Positions 36,901 to 49,947 are shown, counted from the stretch's first letter. The stretch: 64,000 nt of DNA from Cannabis sativa (GCF_029168945.1 NC_083603.1:20832001-20896000), one strand, 5' to 3'. The notes: generated by a model from the letters alone, not told the origin. Numbers and translations: made by a program.

Positions 36901-38614
36901 TAATTTAAGTTGTATTAGAAAAAATCTAGAACTTAAATATTTTCAAATTTAAATTTAATTAAATATCAAAAATTAAGTTGTAACCACTTAATTTAAAAAA
37001 ATTCTTCGAACTATAATTTTCTTAAATTAATTTCAAAATAAATGAAATTAATTATGTTGCTAATCAATTTTATTAGGTTAAACTAGTTTAATTAACCTAG
37101 TACAGTTATTCAAATCGGGCAAATGGGCCTTCACAATTGGGGTGGTTCATGTGAGGGGGTGCTGGGTTCAGTATGTCGTACCCACTACTATGGCTCCCAA
37201 CTCTCACACAAGGCCCAAAAGAGAGGAATTTAACCTTAAAATGAACAACTGTTATTAATTGAATAGGCCCAAAAACTAAATGGGCCTAAATAAAATCTAT
37301 CAAGAACTATGACATTTTATTTAGCAACAACAACCTATATGCATCTATAATGAAATTAAACACATAGGCTCACACAGGCACACTTTGGATGGGTCCTATC
37401 ATGTTGCTAGGTCATACACAGATGAAAGAAGATTGTAAATATACCTGTTACAAATTATTAACTTGACCAAGGGACCCATGAGTTAAAATCAGATCATAGG
37501 ATCTGTCAACAAGTTAACCATGACTATTTGCAATCAAGCAATAATAGGTTTTGAAAGCTTACACACAAGCTAAAACACATACTCCTGCAACAAGGTTAGC
37601 TAGATAGTTGGATGTAGGATTTATTTAATTTTAAATTAAATAGTTAATTTCGAAAATAATTAATTAAATAAATAAAATATTGTCGAAAATTTAAAAAAAA
37701 AATGAAAAATTCGAAATTAAAAAAAAATTTAAATTTAAAATTAAACCTAAAATTTTGAAAAATTAGGTTTCAACCAACCTAAATATCATTTCAAAATTTG
37801 CTAACTACTTTTAAAAATTTAAATGTTATTTTATAAATAAAAATTAAATAAAAAATTAAAAAAGATAAATGAATATCTTTTTCAGATTTTAAATGTAATT
37901 TAAATAAATAAAATAACAAAATTTAAAAGTTAGCAAAATATCTTACATCTTTTTAAAATTACATGATTATAGTTATCTTATTTTAAATTTAAATAAGGTC
38001 AAATTATTTTAAAAAAAAATTAATTCAAAATATTTAAAATCTCACCTGAAATTTAAAAATAAGATAAGATATAATCAAATTTAAAAATAAGATAGATTAT
38101 TAAGCAAAAAATATAGATACTAACTATTTTTAAATTCAAATTACACTAATATCTTGAATTAAATTTAAAAAATATTAAATTAATTCATAATGATAATTAG
38201 AATTGAATTAGGAATAGTAATAGTATAAATACAGAACTACACAAAAAAATCGGAAGTTAATTCCATGAAAAAGCATGAAAAATCGAAGAAAAACGAAAAA
38301 AATGCGAGCTGTACGGACAGTTTTTGCGCGCGCATGAGAATTTCAGCACAACTCCGTTTTTTTCGAATCTTCGAAAAATCATAACTAATTCAAATTAAAT
38401 CGAAATTGAGTTCTGTAAAAAAGTAACTTGCTTAATTTTTTCCATACTATCCAATAAAAATAATTCCAGAAACAGATATTCAATTATTTTTAACGAAAAT
38501 TCACAAACACCAATCAATCATCAAATAACACTCAATACAACATGATACCATCCAAAAAACAAACAAACAATCGTTTTAAAGTCCAAATTTCTTGCAAGTA
38601 AATCAATTACCATT
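33991..38614 (-). other. Non-coding interior of Copia A
   Basis: Very AT-rich with no open frames of note. It is collinear, in reverse, with 42210-46740 of element B. It includes two copies of a TTTAGGCGAGAGTCAA motif (35381-35400, 35490-35513), a diverged third near 35001, and a small CG-rich spot at 38325-38335. Confidence 0.6.
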
Positions 38615-38626
38615 GCTCTGAGGCCA
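38615..38626 (-). other. Primer-binding site of Copia A
   Basis: TGGCCTCAGAGC on the minus strand, two bases after the LTR end, is a variant of the Met-tRNA site TGGTATCAGAGC. B has the same variant. Confidence 0.7.
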
Positions 38627-38628
38627 GT

Positions 38629-39964
38629 TGTTGGTAATTATTTTACCAGGATCGTAGATCTACTCACAAGTATGTTGATTAACACCCTAAATATGAACTT
38701 TCTAAAACGATGAAATAAACACATATAAAGTTTAGGAAACCTTACATTGGGTGCAGCGGAATATAATGACTCCTTCCGTTCAGATATCTGGCCCTTGATT
38801 CCTTTCTGTAGCAGAGCATTATCAATATCTGAACGTGGATCTCTTTCTCTGAATCTTTGATGCTCAAACCTCCTTCTTGCTGAAAGTCTTTCTTCACGAT
38901 CTTCCTCACTATGATTGAGGTATCACTTGCTGTGTGTGGGCACTAATCTCACACTAAGATTTTCGAAATTGAAGGAAGAAGAAAGAGAAAGTGGGTTCGG
39001 CCAAAGATAGGGAGAGAGAGAGGCTCAGTTTTATTTCTGAATCAGAAGTGTAGAAATTTAAGTGTAAATTTCCTGAAGCCTTCACTATCTATTTATAGCA
39101 TTCAAATAGGGTTAGGTTTGAATTATTTGGTATTAAAATAATGAAAATATCAGTTTAAATTCCCTACAAAAGTGGCCGGCCCTATACATGTGGATTTGGG
39201 CCTCACTTTTTGCAATTTTGTAATTTTACCTTTTCTGCATCTGATTTTCTCAAAAACGCCAATTTTCTAATTCAACCATTTAAATGCCAATTCTAACTAT
39301 TTAATAACTATAAATAATTATTAAATAATATCGTCATTTATCATATTTATTAATTGAACTATACAAAGTATCATAATTAACAAATATGCCCCTAAAACTC
39401 TTTCTTTACAATTTCGCCCTTACTTAGTGAAAAAAATTCACAAATAGACATAGTCTAATTTGAGAATTATAATTGATTAATCAAAACCAATTACATGAGT
39501 CTTACAAGAAATATTATCTCAACTAGTGCGGGGACCATGGGTCTATATAACCGAGCTTCCAATAAGTAGATCAAGAATTTATTACTAAAATTCACTAACT
39601 TATTAATTCTTCGTTGAATCCACGCATAGAACTTAGAATTGCACTCTCAGTTATATAGAATGCTCTATATGTTCCACCATATAGACACATCATTAGTTAT
39701 CCATTGTTATAATCCTAATGTGATCAATGATCCTCTATATGAATGATCTACACTGTAAAGGGATTAGATTACCGTAACACCCTACTATGTATTTTATCCT
39801 TAAAACACTTGACCCCGTATAAATGATATTTCAGCTTATGTGAAATGAGTACTCCACCATTTATGTTCGTTTGGTCAAGCTCGAAGGAGATCATCCTTTG
39901 CATACTATTCGCCAGATAGAAGCTATAGATTCCGTGTTTATGTTAGCGCTCCCACTCAATTGCA
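38629..39964 (-). repeat. 5' LTR of Copia A, truncated
   Basis: It is collinear with 30685-32020 but ends at 39964, where homology stops at CAATTGCA and LINE sequence begins. The U3 start is therefore lost. Confidence 0.85.
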
Positions 39965-40326
39965 TAACAGTGATATGAGATGTCTTCCCACTGAAAGTGA
40001 GCTTATGTGTTTGGATGAAGATCAACCCATTCTTCATCTTTAAAAACCCAATCAATCCTTGAGTAGATTCTTACTCTATTCTGATGTTTATTTATCCATG
40101 TGTAATGAGATCTATTTCACTTCATCTCATCTGCGAGGCCCAAACCCATCCAGTACTTATTGCCTTCAAAAATTTCCCCAAATGATACTGGTTTCCCTCT
40201 AATTCTATCACCGTGATGAAACAGAGTGTTAAAGTGCCCACAAATTAGCTAACCTTTACCAAAGATATTGTCTTTAAGTTATCATACTGCTCCCATAAAC
40301 AACAGTGAAATAGTAATCTTCATTAG
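39965..40326 (-). pseudogene. LINE endonuclease domain, 3' portion (left of Copia B)
   Basis: On the minus strand this reads as the second half of a LINE apurinic-type endonuclease: a VVYGSS motif near 40300, then a patch reading SHYTWINKHQNRVRIYSRID at about 40070-40140, and DISYHC near 39985 (the usual SDHCP motif). Several stops and shifts break it. It continues from 49948 once element B and its TSD are set aside. The left edge at 39964/39965 is the junction with the truncated LTR of A, where the RT part of the LINE has been lost. Confidence 0.8.
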
Positions 40327-42194
40327 TGTTGGGTTTTATGCCCTAAATAAAACTAATTTCAATATAATCAGATTTATTAGTTAATAAAGATCAGAAATAA
40401 CAATTTATGTTCCATGGTTCACATGTTTTATTTCATGATTATAAATACATATTGTATGAATTCTATTTAAGTCCAGAACCTATGAATTTGTTAATGATTA
40501 TAGTGTTGTCAACACAGTGGAATATAATCTTAATTATATGTTCGAAAGTTTATTCCCTGATTTGTCAGTTCACTGGATTTAGACTGACATGATAATCAGC
40601 GATAGGTATTCTTACACCTTGGATAAGTGTTATGTCCTTTCCAGGGCATTGGCAAAGTTTACCGGCATCAGATGTATGGAGTATACATCGGAAGGGGCCG
40701 ATATTGAACTTTGATTAGATATATTGAATTTACCGTAATATCTATTCAATTCAATATCACCTATTGATCCTTATTCAAATGATCTTACTCCTGATATGTT
40801 TAGGTTCGATCTCAAGAATGTTATACATGTTCTTTGATTTGTTAGTTAAGCCTACTTTTTGGTCAGGGTGATACGTACATTTTGGGAACATGATAGTGCA
40901 ATTGAGTGGGAGCGCTAACATAAATATGGAATCTATAGCTTCTATCTGACAAATAGAAAGTAAAGGATGATTTCCTTCGAGCTTGACCAAACGAAAATAA
41001 ATGATGGAGTACTCATTTCACTTAGCTGAAATATCATTTATACGGGGTTAAGTGTTTTAAGGATAAAATACATTGTAGGGTGTTACGGTAATCTAATCCC
41101 TTTACAGTGTAGATCATCTATATAGAGGATCATTGATCAAATTAGGATTATAACAATGGATAACTAATGACGTATCTATATCGTGGAACATACAGAGCGT
41201 TCTATATACTGAGAGTGCAATTCCAAGTTCTATGCGTGGATTCAACGAAGAATTAATAAGTCAGTGAATTTAAGATATAAATTCTTGATCTGCTTATTGG
41301 AAGCTCGGATACATAGACCCATGGTTCCCATACTAGTTGAGACCATACTGCTTGTAAGACTCAGTTAATTGATTTTGATTAATCAATTATAATTCTAAAA
41401 TTAAACTATGTCTAGTATATGAATTTTCACTAAGCAAGGGCGAAATTGTAAAGAAAAGATAATTCTAGGTTTATTTATTAATTAAGAGACTTTATATGTC
41501 TAATTAATAAATATATTAAATGACAATATTATTTAATAATTAATTTTTAGTTATTAAATAATTAGAATTGGCATTTAAGTGGTTAAATTGGAAAATTGGC
41601 GTTTTTGAGAATATGCGATAGAAAAATGACAAAATGACAAAATTGTAAAGTGGGCCCAATCCACTATCCATGGGCGGCACACTTAGTGTGATTTTACTAT
41701 TTATTTTTCTATTATTTTAATGCCAAATAATTCTAACCTAAACCTAGTTGGTTACCTATAAATAGATAGTGATGGCTCACATTCACACTTAACTTTTGTT
41801 AACTTTGTCAGATGAAATTGAGCCTCCTATTCTTTTCTCTATAGCCGAAACCACTTCCCTCTTCTTTTCTTCTTTAATTTCAAAATCTTTGAGTGAATGA
41901 GTGAGTGCCCACACACATCAAGTGGTATCTCAATCATAGTGTGTAAGACTGTAGGAGATTCCAAACAACAAGAAGGAGAATCAGCATCAAAGGAAGGAGA
42001 GAAAGAGATCCAGGTTCAGATCTTGGTGATGCTCTGCTACAGAAAGGAATCAAGGGCTAGAGATTTGAACGGAAGGAGTCATTATATTCCGCTGCACCCA
42101 ATGTAAGGTTTATTTCATTGTTTTAGAATTCATATTAGGATGTTAATGAAACATATACTTGTTAGTAAATCTAGATCCTAAAATATATCTAACA
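40327..42194 (+). repeat. 5' LTR of Copia B
   Basis: This 1868-bp LTR starts TGTTGGGTTTTATGCCC. A TATA-like CTATAAATAG lies at 41757-41766, followed by a leader-like CT-rich stretch. It is highly similar to the 3' LTR; a 15-20 bp stretch near 42110 is missing compared with it. Confidence 0.9.
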
Positions 42195-42196
42195 AC

Positions 42197-42208
42197 TGGC
42201 CTCAGAGC
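42197..42208 (+). other. Primer-binding site of Copia B
   Basis: TGGCCTCAGAGC follows the 5' LTR after two bases. It differs from the standard initiator-Met site at two positions and is identical to the one in A. Confidence 0.7.
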
Positions 42209-42459
42209 CATGGTAATAATTTACTTTCATGAAATATGAATTAAAACGATGTTATGTGTTGATTTGGATAGTTTCATGTGGTTTATGTGCTTATTTGATG
42301 ATAGTTTAGAAATCGCAATATATGTTATTGAAATATTTTTATTTCGATCAGGAATTATTTTTCTGGAAAGTAGACGAAAAATTAATAAATTTAGGATTTT
42401 AAAGAACCTAATTTGGATTTTTTATGAATTAGATATGATTTTTTGAAGTTGAATGAAAA

Positions 42460-42690
42460 TATCGGGTTTTGAATGCACACATGCGCGCGCATGGGACAAG
42501 TGCGGCTCGCTCGGACAAAACCGCTTCAGACAAGAGGCGTGTCCGAAGCTTGCCCCTGTCCCGCCCATGTTTTTGGGCCACCGAGGCTGCACGCAGCCTC
42601 GTTCCTCGGCCAGACTTCCCCTTTCGCGCGCGCAGGGGTATGCAATGCATACCCCTGTGTCTCAAACTTGTTTTCGTCATAACTTTTGAT
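42460..42690 (+). other. GC-rich block with stacked palindromes in the Copia B leader
   Basis: An island of high GC in otherwise AT-rich DNA, about 270 bp after the primer site. It contains CATGCGCGCGCATG (42480-42493, perfect palindrome), an 8-bp-arm hairpin GAGGCTGC/GCAGCCTC (42583-42600) and a 12-bp-arm hairpin with a single central base (42633-42657). Overlapping open frames of about 70-80 aa here share no recognisable domain and look like a by-product of GC content. Element A keeps only a short CGCGCGCA spot in the equivalent place. Confidence 0.65.
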
Positions 42691-45600
42691 TCAAAAATCG
42701 TTTTTCATTGAAACAAAAGCCAATTTTTAGTAGAATTTTGTGTAGAATCTGAATTTTCAATCAAAAATCTAATTATCAGAATAAAATTAATTTTTATTAA
42801 TTTTTAATTCATTAAAATTAGTTTATGATATTACTAGACTTTGAATTTTGAAAATTTGATTTCTCACAAAGGAGCCTTATGGTTAATTTTGAAATTTTAG
42901 ATAATTTGATTTATTTTAATTATAAGATAAGATATTATTTTTTTTTTATTAAATTTTAAATGATCTTCCTTTGATATTAAAATATTATCTTTTAAAAATA
43001 ATCTTGTACTAATTTCAAAATTGGTTAACCATATCATATCTTTTTCAATTTTATTATTTTTTGAAATATATTTTATTAATTAAAATTATAAGATTAGGAA
43101 TACGTTAGGTTTAACATTTTATCTTATTAAATATTTTTTTTAGTAAAATTATATTTTGGCAAAAATAACATGAAGATTTGAAAAATTAGTTAGTTTAGTT
43201 TGAATAGATATTTTAGGGTTTCAAACCATAAATTTTTCAAACTTATTATTTTATTTTTTTTATATATTCTAACGGTATAAAATATCTTATTTTTCAATTA
43301 GTTTATTTATGTAATATTTAAATTTATTAAAGTATAAGACTCAGAATATAATAATGAAATATCTAAATTTAAAATTCAAGATATTTTATTATATTATCTT
43401 ATTAGAAATTTTAAATAAATTTAAATTTTGAATAAACTTGATATTTAAAAAAATTGGTTATGTATTTTTGATTTTTTGTTAGAATTTAAGAAATTTAGGA
43501 CTTTGTTGAATTTTGAATTTTTTCAAATATTCTCTAACAAGCTAAATTGAAATTCTAGTTAAGATATTTATTTTTAAATTTTATTTTATTTTAAATTTTA
43601 AAATTTAGATATTTTAGCTGACTTTCCAGATATTCCAGATCAGTTATTTGTTTGTATTGTTTGTTTATATATTAATATACAAAAAATTTTTACAAACCTA
43701 TTATTTATTTGATCTAAATTGCTATGATTAACTTGTTGACAGATCCAATGATCTGATTTTAATCATAGTCCAATTGTCAATAGATCTTATAAATAATTTG
43801 TAACAGGTAATTTTTGCTATTTCTTTCATCTGTGTAAACCTAGTAACATGATAGGGCCCATTTAAATCATTTTGACCTGTGTGAGCCTATATGTTTGCTA
43901 TTGGGCTTAGATGCATATAGGAAGCCCATTTAAGTTTTACTAAGTAAATAGACTATAGGTTGCTAAAATAAATTTTGACATAAGTAAATTTATTTAGGCC
44001 CAATTAGATTTGGGCTTATTCAATGAATAACAATTATTTATTTAAAGGTTAAATTCCTCTGTTTTGGGCCTTGTGTGAGAGTTGGGGGCCAATAGAAGTG
44101 GGTACGACATACTGAACCCAGCTCCCCCTCACATGAACTACCCCAATTGTGAAGGCTCATTTGCCTTATTTAAATAATTGTATTAGGTTAATTATATTAG
44201 TCTAACCTAATTAAAATTGAATTAGCAATATAATTAACTTTTAAAATATATGAAATTTATTTTTTCATTTAATATTTTAAAGTTAATTTTAGAAAAACAC
44301 TTAGTAAATGAAATTATTCTAGATAGTTATTTCTAGAACTAGTTATTTTTTCTAATATTTAATTAGGAAAATATCATAGATTGTGAAATTAATTGTTTAA
44401 TAATTAATTTTTGTACAATCTAAATTAAGTATATTTTTCCTAGTATTAAACTAGAATTAATAATTAAGTCTCCTCTATACTTAATTATTTATTTCTTGAA
44501 CTTAATACATTTAATTAAATTGAAAATTAAAATATCCAAGTTGATTTTCATAATGATACTTAAATATTATTATTTTCATGTTATTTAATTAAAATTGAAA
44601 ATTATTTTAAGTTTGAAATCTTATTTCAGAATAACTTAAATTTTGAATAATTTTCAAAATATATTTTATTTTATTTTATTAATCTTTTTCCCACAATTTC
44701 GAAATTGCATTTCTTAAATGTAGAAATTTAGAATTTTATTTGAAAAATAGATTAAAGTTGAAAATTATTTATTTTAATTTTGGACCAACTTAAATAAATG
44801 ATTTTTTCATTTTATGATTAATTAAAATAAATGAAGTAAAATATATTTAATTAGAAAATGAATTAATTAGTCAATGAAAGTCTAGATAGATATTATCTGT
44901 TTTGCTTGAAGTATTTTTCTAGTGTATTTAATTAAATAGAAAATTAATATTTAATTTGACTTTCATCATGATACTTAAATATTTGAAATTTTTCTTATAT
45001 ATTTAATTAAATAGTAAAATTATATTTTTTGTTTAAATTAATTTTATTAATTAATTTTGGGCCAACATTAAATTAGAATAATTTTTTTTAGGATTTATTT
45101 TTATTTTATTTTAACAAGCAATTTTGAAAATTGTATTCTTAAATACTTCAATTTTTCAAAATGCAATATATATTTATAGAAAATTAAATTTGAGTTGTAA
45201 ATTAATTTTGAAACAACTTAAATTGAATATTTTTCTAAATAATTTATTGAAAATTATTACTAAGATGGAAATAATTCATGTTATTTTCATATGCATCTAA
45301 GTAAAATTTATAAATATTAAATTAAAATTTATATTTAGAATTTTTCATTCTAAATTGGAAATTTTAATTAAATAAATATATTTATTTAAAATAAATTGAT
45401 TAAAATAAATATTAGAAGAAAATACACTTTAAATAATGAGCTTTATTATTAGGACATTCGATCTCCATTGTTGGTTTTACATAGCTTTTGTTTTAGTGAG
45501 TAATCCTCCCTAATGGAAGAACGTTCATTAGCAAGTTAGCATCGTTTAATCTCGAAAGATAAGTATATTTGTAAGTGTTTTATATGGTATTGATCACCCT

Positions 45601-46739
45601 AATGGTGGCGACTGTATTTGACTTACAAAATATGAAACAATGGTGGAAGCTCATAAGATAGAATAGCCTTGACTCTCGCCTAAACGGGACAACGCTGGAT
45701 TCCAATCTTGATCGAATAAAAGGTTGCTAGAATATTTATTATTTTAGATGAGCTAACAACTCTATTCAATGGATGGCAGCTTTGACTCTCGCCTAAACGG
45801 GACACTGATATCAGTTTGTTGAAAACCTTAGAAATTATTTAGGATTGTATGTTTTAGTATTTTCACTTGTCATTCCTACTTGCTATATGTTTCATAATTT
45901 CTGAATTGTGTATGAATTTATATTGAACCATGTTATTTTCTGTTATTAAATTGTAGTTTAATTTCGAATCTTCATTGTTGGTCTAACTTGGTTTGTTTTT
46001 CTAATGAGATAAATCCCTAATGGATTTTCACCATTAGACAAACATAATAGTGTTAGATCTCGAAAGATAAATATTGTATATGCAACATCTAGCTGTTCAT
46101 CAATTGATGACACCTTAGACTAGTATTTTACAATATGAAATAAGAAGATTGTATAAATAAGATTACTTTGACTCTCGCTAATCGAAGCATCGGTGGATTC
46201 TTATTTAAAAAAGAAATTATCCTAATTCCTCTTAGCGTATTCATTTCGAATTAGCTTAATACCATATCATTGGATTATTGGTCTATAAATCATTTCATGT
46301 CATTTGATTTTCTCTTAAGAAATTTAATGACACATATGATTATATTCCTGAAATCTATCCCAAAATGATATAAATCCTCAATCTTAGAAATCTCCTACTT
46401 GTATGGGCAAATCAGACTTAGAGTAAAATTAGTAGTGGTGGTCCAAGAAAGAATTACTCATTATATTTGGTATAAATTTAAGTCTTTGACTTTAATTTTA
46501 GAATCCAAACAGAAATTTTCTTATATTTCTAATTCCAGAATACAATACAGTTACACTTTCACAAGTGTTTAATAACCATTTTCTATCAATGGATTCAAAC
46601 TGTATGGAATATGAGTTTAATATTCTATGACCAGGATCCACTTGCACTATTCTAAGAACTCTTTGATGTAACTAAACCTAAGTCATCAAAAAGACACAAC
46701 CACACATTTTTTTTAAAATCTATGGCATTTATCTTGTTC
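42691..46739 (+). other. Non-coding interior of Copia B
   Basis: AT-rich with no meaningful open frame. It holds two exact copies of GACTCTCGCCTAAACGGGAC (about 45670 and 45785) and a diverged third (46169). It is collinear in reverse with A. Confidence 0.6.
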
Positions 46740-48058
46740 ATAGTGTTTTTGACAAGATCATTCTCTAAAAATAAAGTAGCAAATAAAGGAGATATTTTTT
46801 TCTTGATCCCAAAAGTGTTCTATCATCTTATTTGACATATGATGATCCCACTGCCTCTGTTGTCTTGTCACAACCGAAGAGGTTAATACCATTTAGTTTT
46901 CTTAGACATAATCCACGGTACCTTGTCGTAGTGGGAGAGTTTCAAGGAACTTCACTTCTCATGACTTGGAAGACACTAGTGATTAAAATCCATTGTGAGT
47001 TTAAACAAGTAATGGATTGTGAAGATAAGAAACTAAGAAGAAAAGCCAATAGAACTATGGTTTGATCAATTCACATGGAGTAACCTAAAGTTTTCTATTA
47101 CAAGGACATAAAAGAAAATTTTCGTTAATAAGTCTATTCAATGGACTTAACAAAACTTCCTGTTCCTAGCATTATAGGTTTAAGTTTATCTAAACCTATG
47201 GATTGTGGTATACCTGGTAATTACTTACTCTAGTGCAAGCAGCTTACTTTAGTAAGATGCTGAAGCATTTTCTTTCTAATGGAAATCTATAGAAGCTTCT
47301 CGATTTCAAGGCATAGATTTTATTTATATAAGGAAAAGTCTCAACTATTCCAGAAAAGATAAAGCCATGAAAGAATTTCTTAAATCAACAGTGAGAGGTC
47401 TCAGATATGCTTTAGTATGCCTTAGACCAGACACCTGCTGTTGAGTGGGAGTAATGAGTAGGTATCAGATTAATCCAGGAAAGGAACATTGGAAGACAAT
47501 CAAGTAAATCTTAAGATTAAGAAGAGGAACTATATGTTAGTCGATAAGGATGTGTTTAAAACTCTTAGACTACACCACATCAGATTTCGAGACTTGCCTT
47601 TGTGCTAGAAAGTCTGCTGATAAGATGGTGATTACTTTGGGGGTGGAGTAGTGATTTTGGAGAAGTGTAAAAACCTATCTGAAGTCTCTAGGTCTACCAG
47701 AGAGAGACTGAATGTTAAAGTTGCAGGAAAGGTACTTATTCAGTCTAAGGAAAGTTCTATACATTTGTGGCACCGTTCCAACTTCTCTTAACTACTAGTG
47801 TTATTTCCTGATTAACCAAAAGGAGTTGCCAAAAGTATAGAATCCAGTATCCCAAGAGAGTAGACATATAGAGAGGAATTTCACATTATCAAGGATTTTG
47901 TGATTAAGGAAGAGTAATGGTGGAGAAAAGGTTGGGTTTAATACAACCTGTCAGATCCTATTATGAGGAGTATACTACTACTACAATTGATTTGTATATC
48001 AAGGTGTTGAGATTATTTGAAATGCACATTTTGTTTTATATTAGTGGAACTGGGAGTT
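46740..48058 (+). pseudogene. Copia B pol remnant (RT-RNase H end) and purine tract
   Basis: At 47454-47507 the frame reads MSRYQINPGKEHWKTIK then TAA, typical of the RT/RNase H linker in Tork/Angela-like Copia elements. Just before it RGLRYALVCLRPDTC corresponds to the usual YAMVCTRPDIC. Near 47850-47920 the end of RNase H is readable in pieces (EFHIIKDFVIKE). Stops and shifts occur every few tens of codons. The 77-aa open frame at 46832-47065 overlaps the degraded RT start and is not a separate gene. A purine-rich tract ends at 48058, next to the LTR. Confidence 0.7.
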
Positions 48059-49947
48059 TGTTGGGTTTTATGCCCTAAAAAAAACTCATTTCAACATAAT
48101 CAGATTTATTAGTTAATAAAGATCAGAAATAACAATTTATGTTGCATGGTTCACATGTTTTATTTCATGATTATAAATACATAATGTATGAATTCTATTT
48201 AAGTCCAGAACATATGAATTTGTTAATGATTATAGTGTTGTCAACACATTGGAATATAATCTTAATTATATGTTCGAAAGTTTATTCCCTGATTTGTCAG
48301 TTCACTGGATTTAGAATGACATGATAATCAGCGATAGGTATTCTTACACCTTGGATAAGTGTTATGTCCTTTCCAGGGCATTGGCAAAGTTTACCAGCAT
48401 CGAATGTATGGAGTATACATCGGAAGGGGCCGATATTGAACTTTGATTAGATATATTGAATTTACCGTAATATCTATTCAATTCAATATCACCTGTTGAT
48501 CCTAGATCAAATGATCTTAATCCTGATATGTTTAGGTTCGATCTCAAGAGTATTATACATGTTCTTTGATTTGTTAGTTAAGCCTACTTTTGGGTCAGGG
48601 TGATACGTACATTTTGGGAACATGATAGTGTAATTGAGTGGGAGCGCTAACATAAATATGGAATTTATAGCTTCTATTTGACAAATAGAAAGTAAATGAT
48701 GATTTCCTTCGAGCTTGACCAAACGAAAATAAATGATGGAGTACTCATTTCACTTAGCTGAAATATCATTTATATGGGGTTAAGTGTTTTAAGGATAAAA
48801 TACATTGTAGGGTGTTACGGTAATCTAATCCCTTTACAGTGTAGATCATCTATATAGAGGATCATTGATCAAATTAGGATTATAACAATGGATAACTAAT
48901 GACATATCTATATCGTGGAACATATAGAGCGTTCTATATACTGAGAGTGCAATTCTAAGTTCTATACGTGGATTCAACGAAGAATTAATAAGTCAGTGAA
49001 TTTAAGATATAAATTCTTGATCTGCTTATTGGAAGCTCAGATATATAGACCCATGGTCCCCGTACTTGTTGAGACCATACTGCTTGTAAGACTCAGTTAA
49101 TTCATTTTGATTAATCAATTATAATTCTAAAATTAAACTATGTCTAGTTTATGAATTTTCACTAAGCAAGGGCAAAATTGTAAAGAAAAGATAATTCTAT
49201 GTTTATTTATTAATTAAGAGACTTTATACGTCTAATTAATAAATATATTAAATGACAATATTATTTAATAATTAATTTTTAGTTATTAAATAATTAGAAT
49301 TGGCATTTAAGTGGTTAAATTGGAAAATTGGCGTTTTTGAGAATATGGGATAGAAAAATGACAAAATGACAAAATTGTAAAGTGGGCCCAATCCACTATC
49401 CATGGGCGGCACACTTAGTGTGATTTTACTATTTATTTTTCTATTATTTTAATGCCAAATAATTCTAACCTAAACCTAGGTGGTTACCTATAAATAGATA
49501 GTGATGGCTCACATTCACACTTAACTTTTGTTAACTTTGTGAGATGAAATTGAGCCTCCTATTCTTTTCTCTATAGCCGAAACCACTTCCCTCTTCTTTT
49601 CTTCTTTAATTTCGAAATCCTTGAGTGAATGAGTGAGTGCCCACACACACCAAATGGTATCTCAATCATAGTGTGTAAGACTGTAGGAGATTCCATACAA
49701 CAAGAAGGAGAATCAGCATCAAAGGAAGGAGAGAAAGTGATCCAGGTTCAGATCTTGGTGACGCTCTGCTACAGAAATGAATCAAGGGCTAGAGATCTGA
49801 ACGGAAGGAGTCATTATATTCCGCTGCACCCAATGTAAGGTATACTAAACTTTATATGTGTTTATTTCATTGTTTTAGAATTCATATTAGGATGTTAATG
49901 AAACATACTTGTTAGTAAATCTAGATCCTGGTAAAATATATCCAACA
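48059..49947 (+). repeat. 3' LTR of Copia B
   Basis: This 1889-bp LTR is collinear with 40327-42194. The TATA-like box is at 49489-49498. It is followed by TSD ATTAG. Confidence 0.9.

Larger units (their letters stand above)
30685..39964 (-). mobile_element. Decayed Copia element A (minus strand), 5' LTR truncated
   Basis: Its 3' LTR is 30685-32583 and its 5' LTR is 38629-39964, both on the minus strand with ends TGTTGGG and CCAACA. The primer-binding site is at 38615-38626 (minus), and a purine-rich AAGTGGGAGTT precedes the 3' LTR at about 32584-32594. About 6 kb of AT-rich, largely non-coding interior carries only ruins of pol next to the 3' LTR. The 5' LTR stops at 39964, missing about 563 bp, and abuts LINE sequence. 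Element B (40327-49947) is the same family in the opposite orientation. No target duplication can be read. Confidence 0.85.
40327..49947 (+). mobile_element. Decayed Copia element B (plus strand), complete LTRs, TSD ATTAG
   Basis: The LTRs are 40327-42194 and 48059-49947, starting TGTTGGG and ending with AACA. The flanking 5-bp duplication ATTAG is perfect (40322-40326 and 49948-49952). The primer-binding site is at 42197-42208, and a purine-rich AACTGGGAGTT precedes the 3' LTR. The interior of about 5.9 kb is mostly non-coding and AT-rich, with pol ruins near 46740-48050. It lies within the endonuclease domain of a minus-strand LINE. Relative to A it is inverted, with 362 bp of LINE between them. 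Confidence 0.9.

Noticed and set aside
39965..40326. Spacer between Copia A and B considered as a unique hairpin loop or regulatory DNA
   Set aside because: Its minus strand reads as LINE endonuclease and continues beyond element B, so it is LINE sequence.
42429..42711. Several overlapping 69-83 codon open frames on both strands
   Set aside because: They coincide with the GC-rich hairpin block, where stops are rare by composition. None has a recognisable domain and all frames are equally open.
46832..47065. 77-codon open frame in Copia B
   Set aside because: It overlaps degraded pol sequence and has no independent features.
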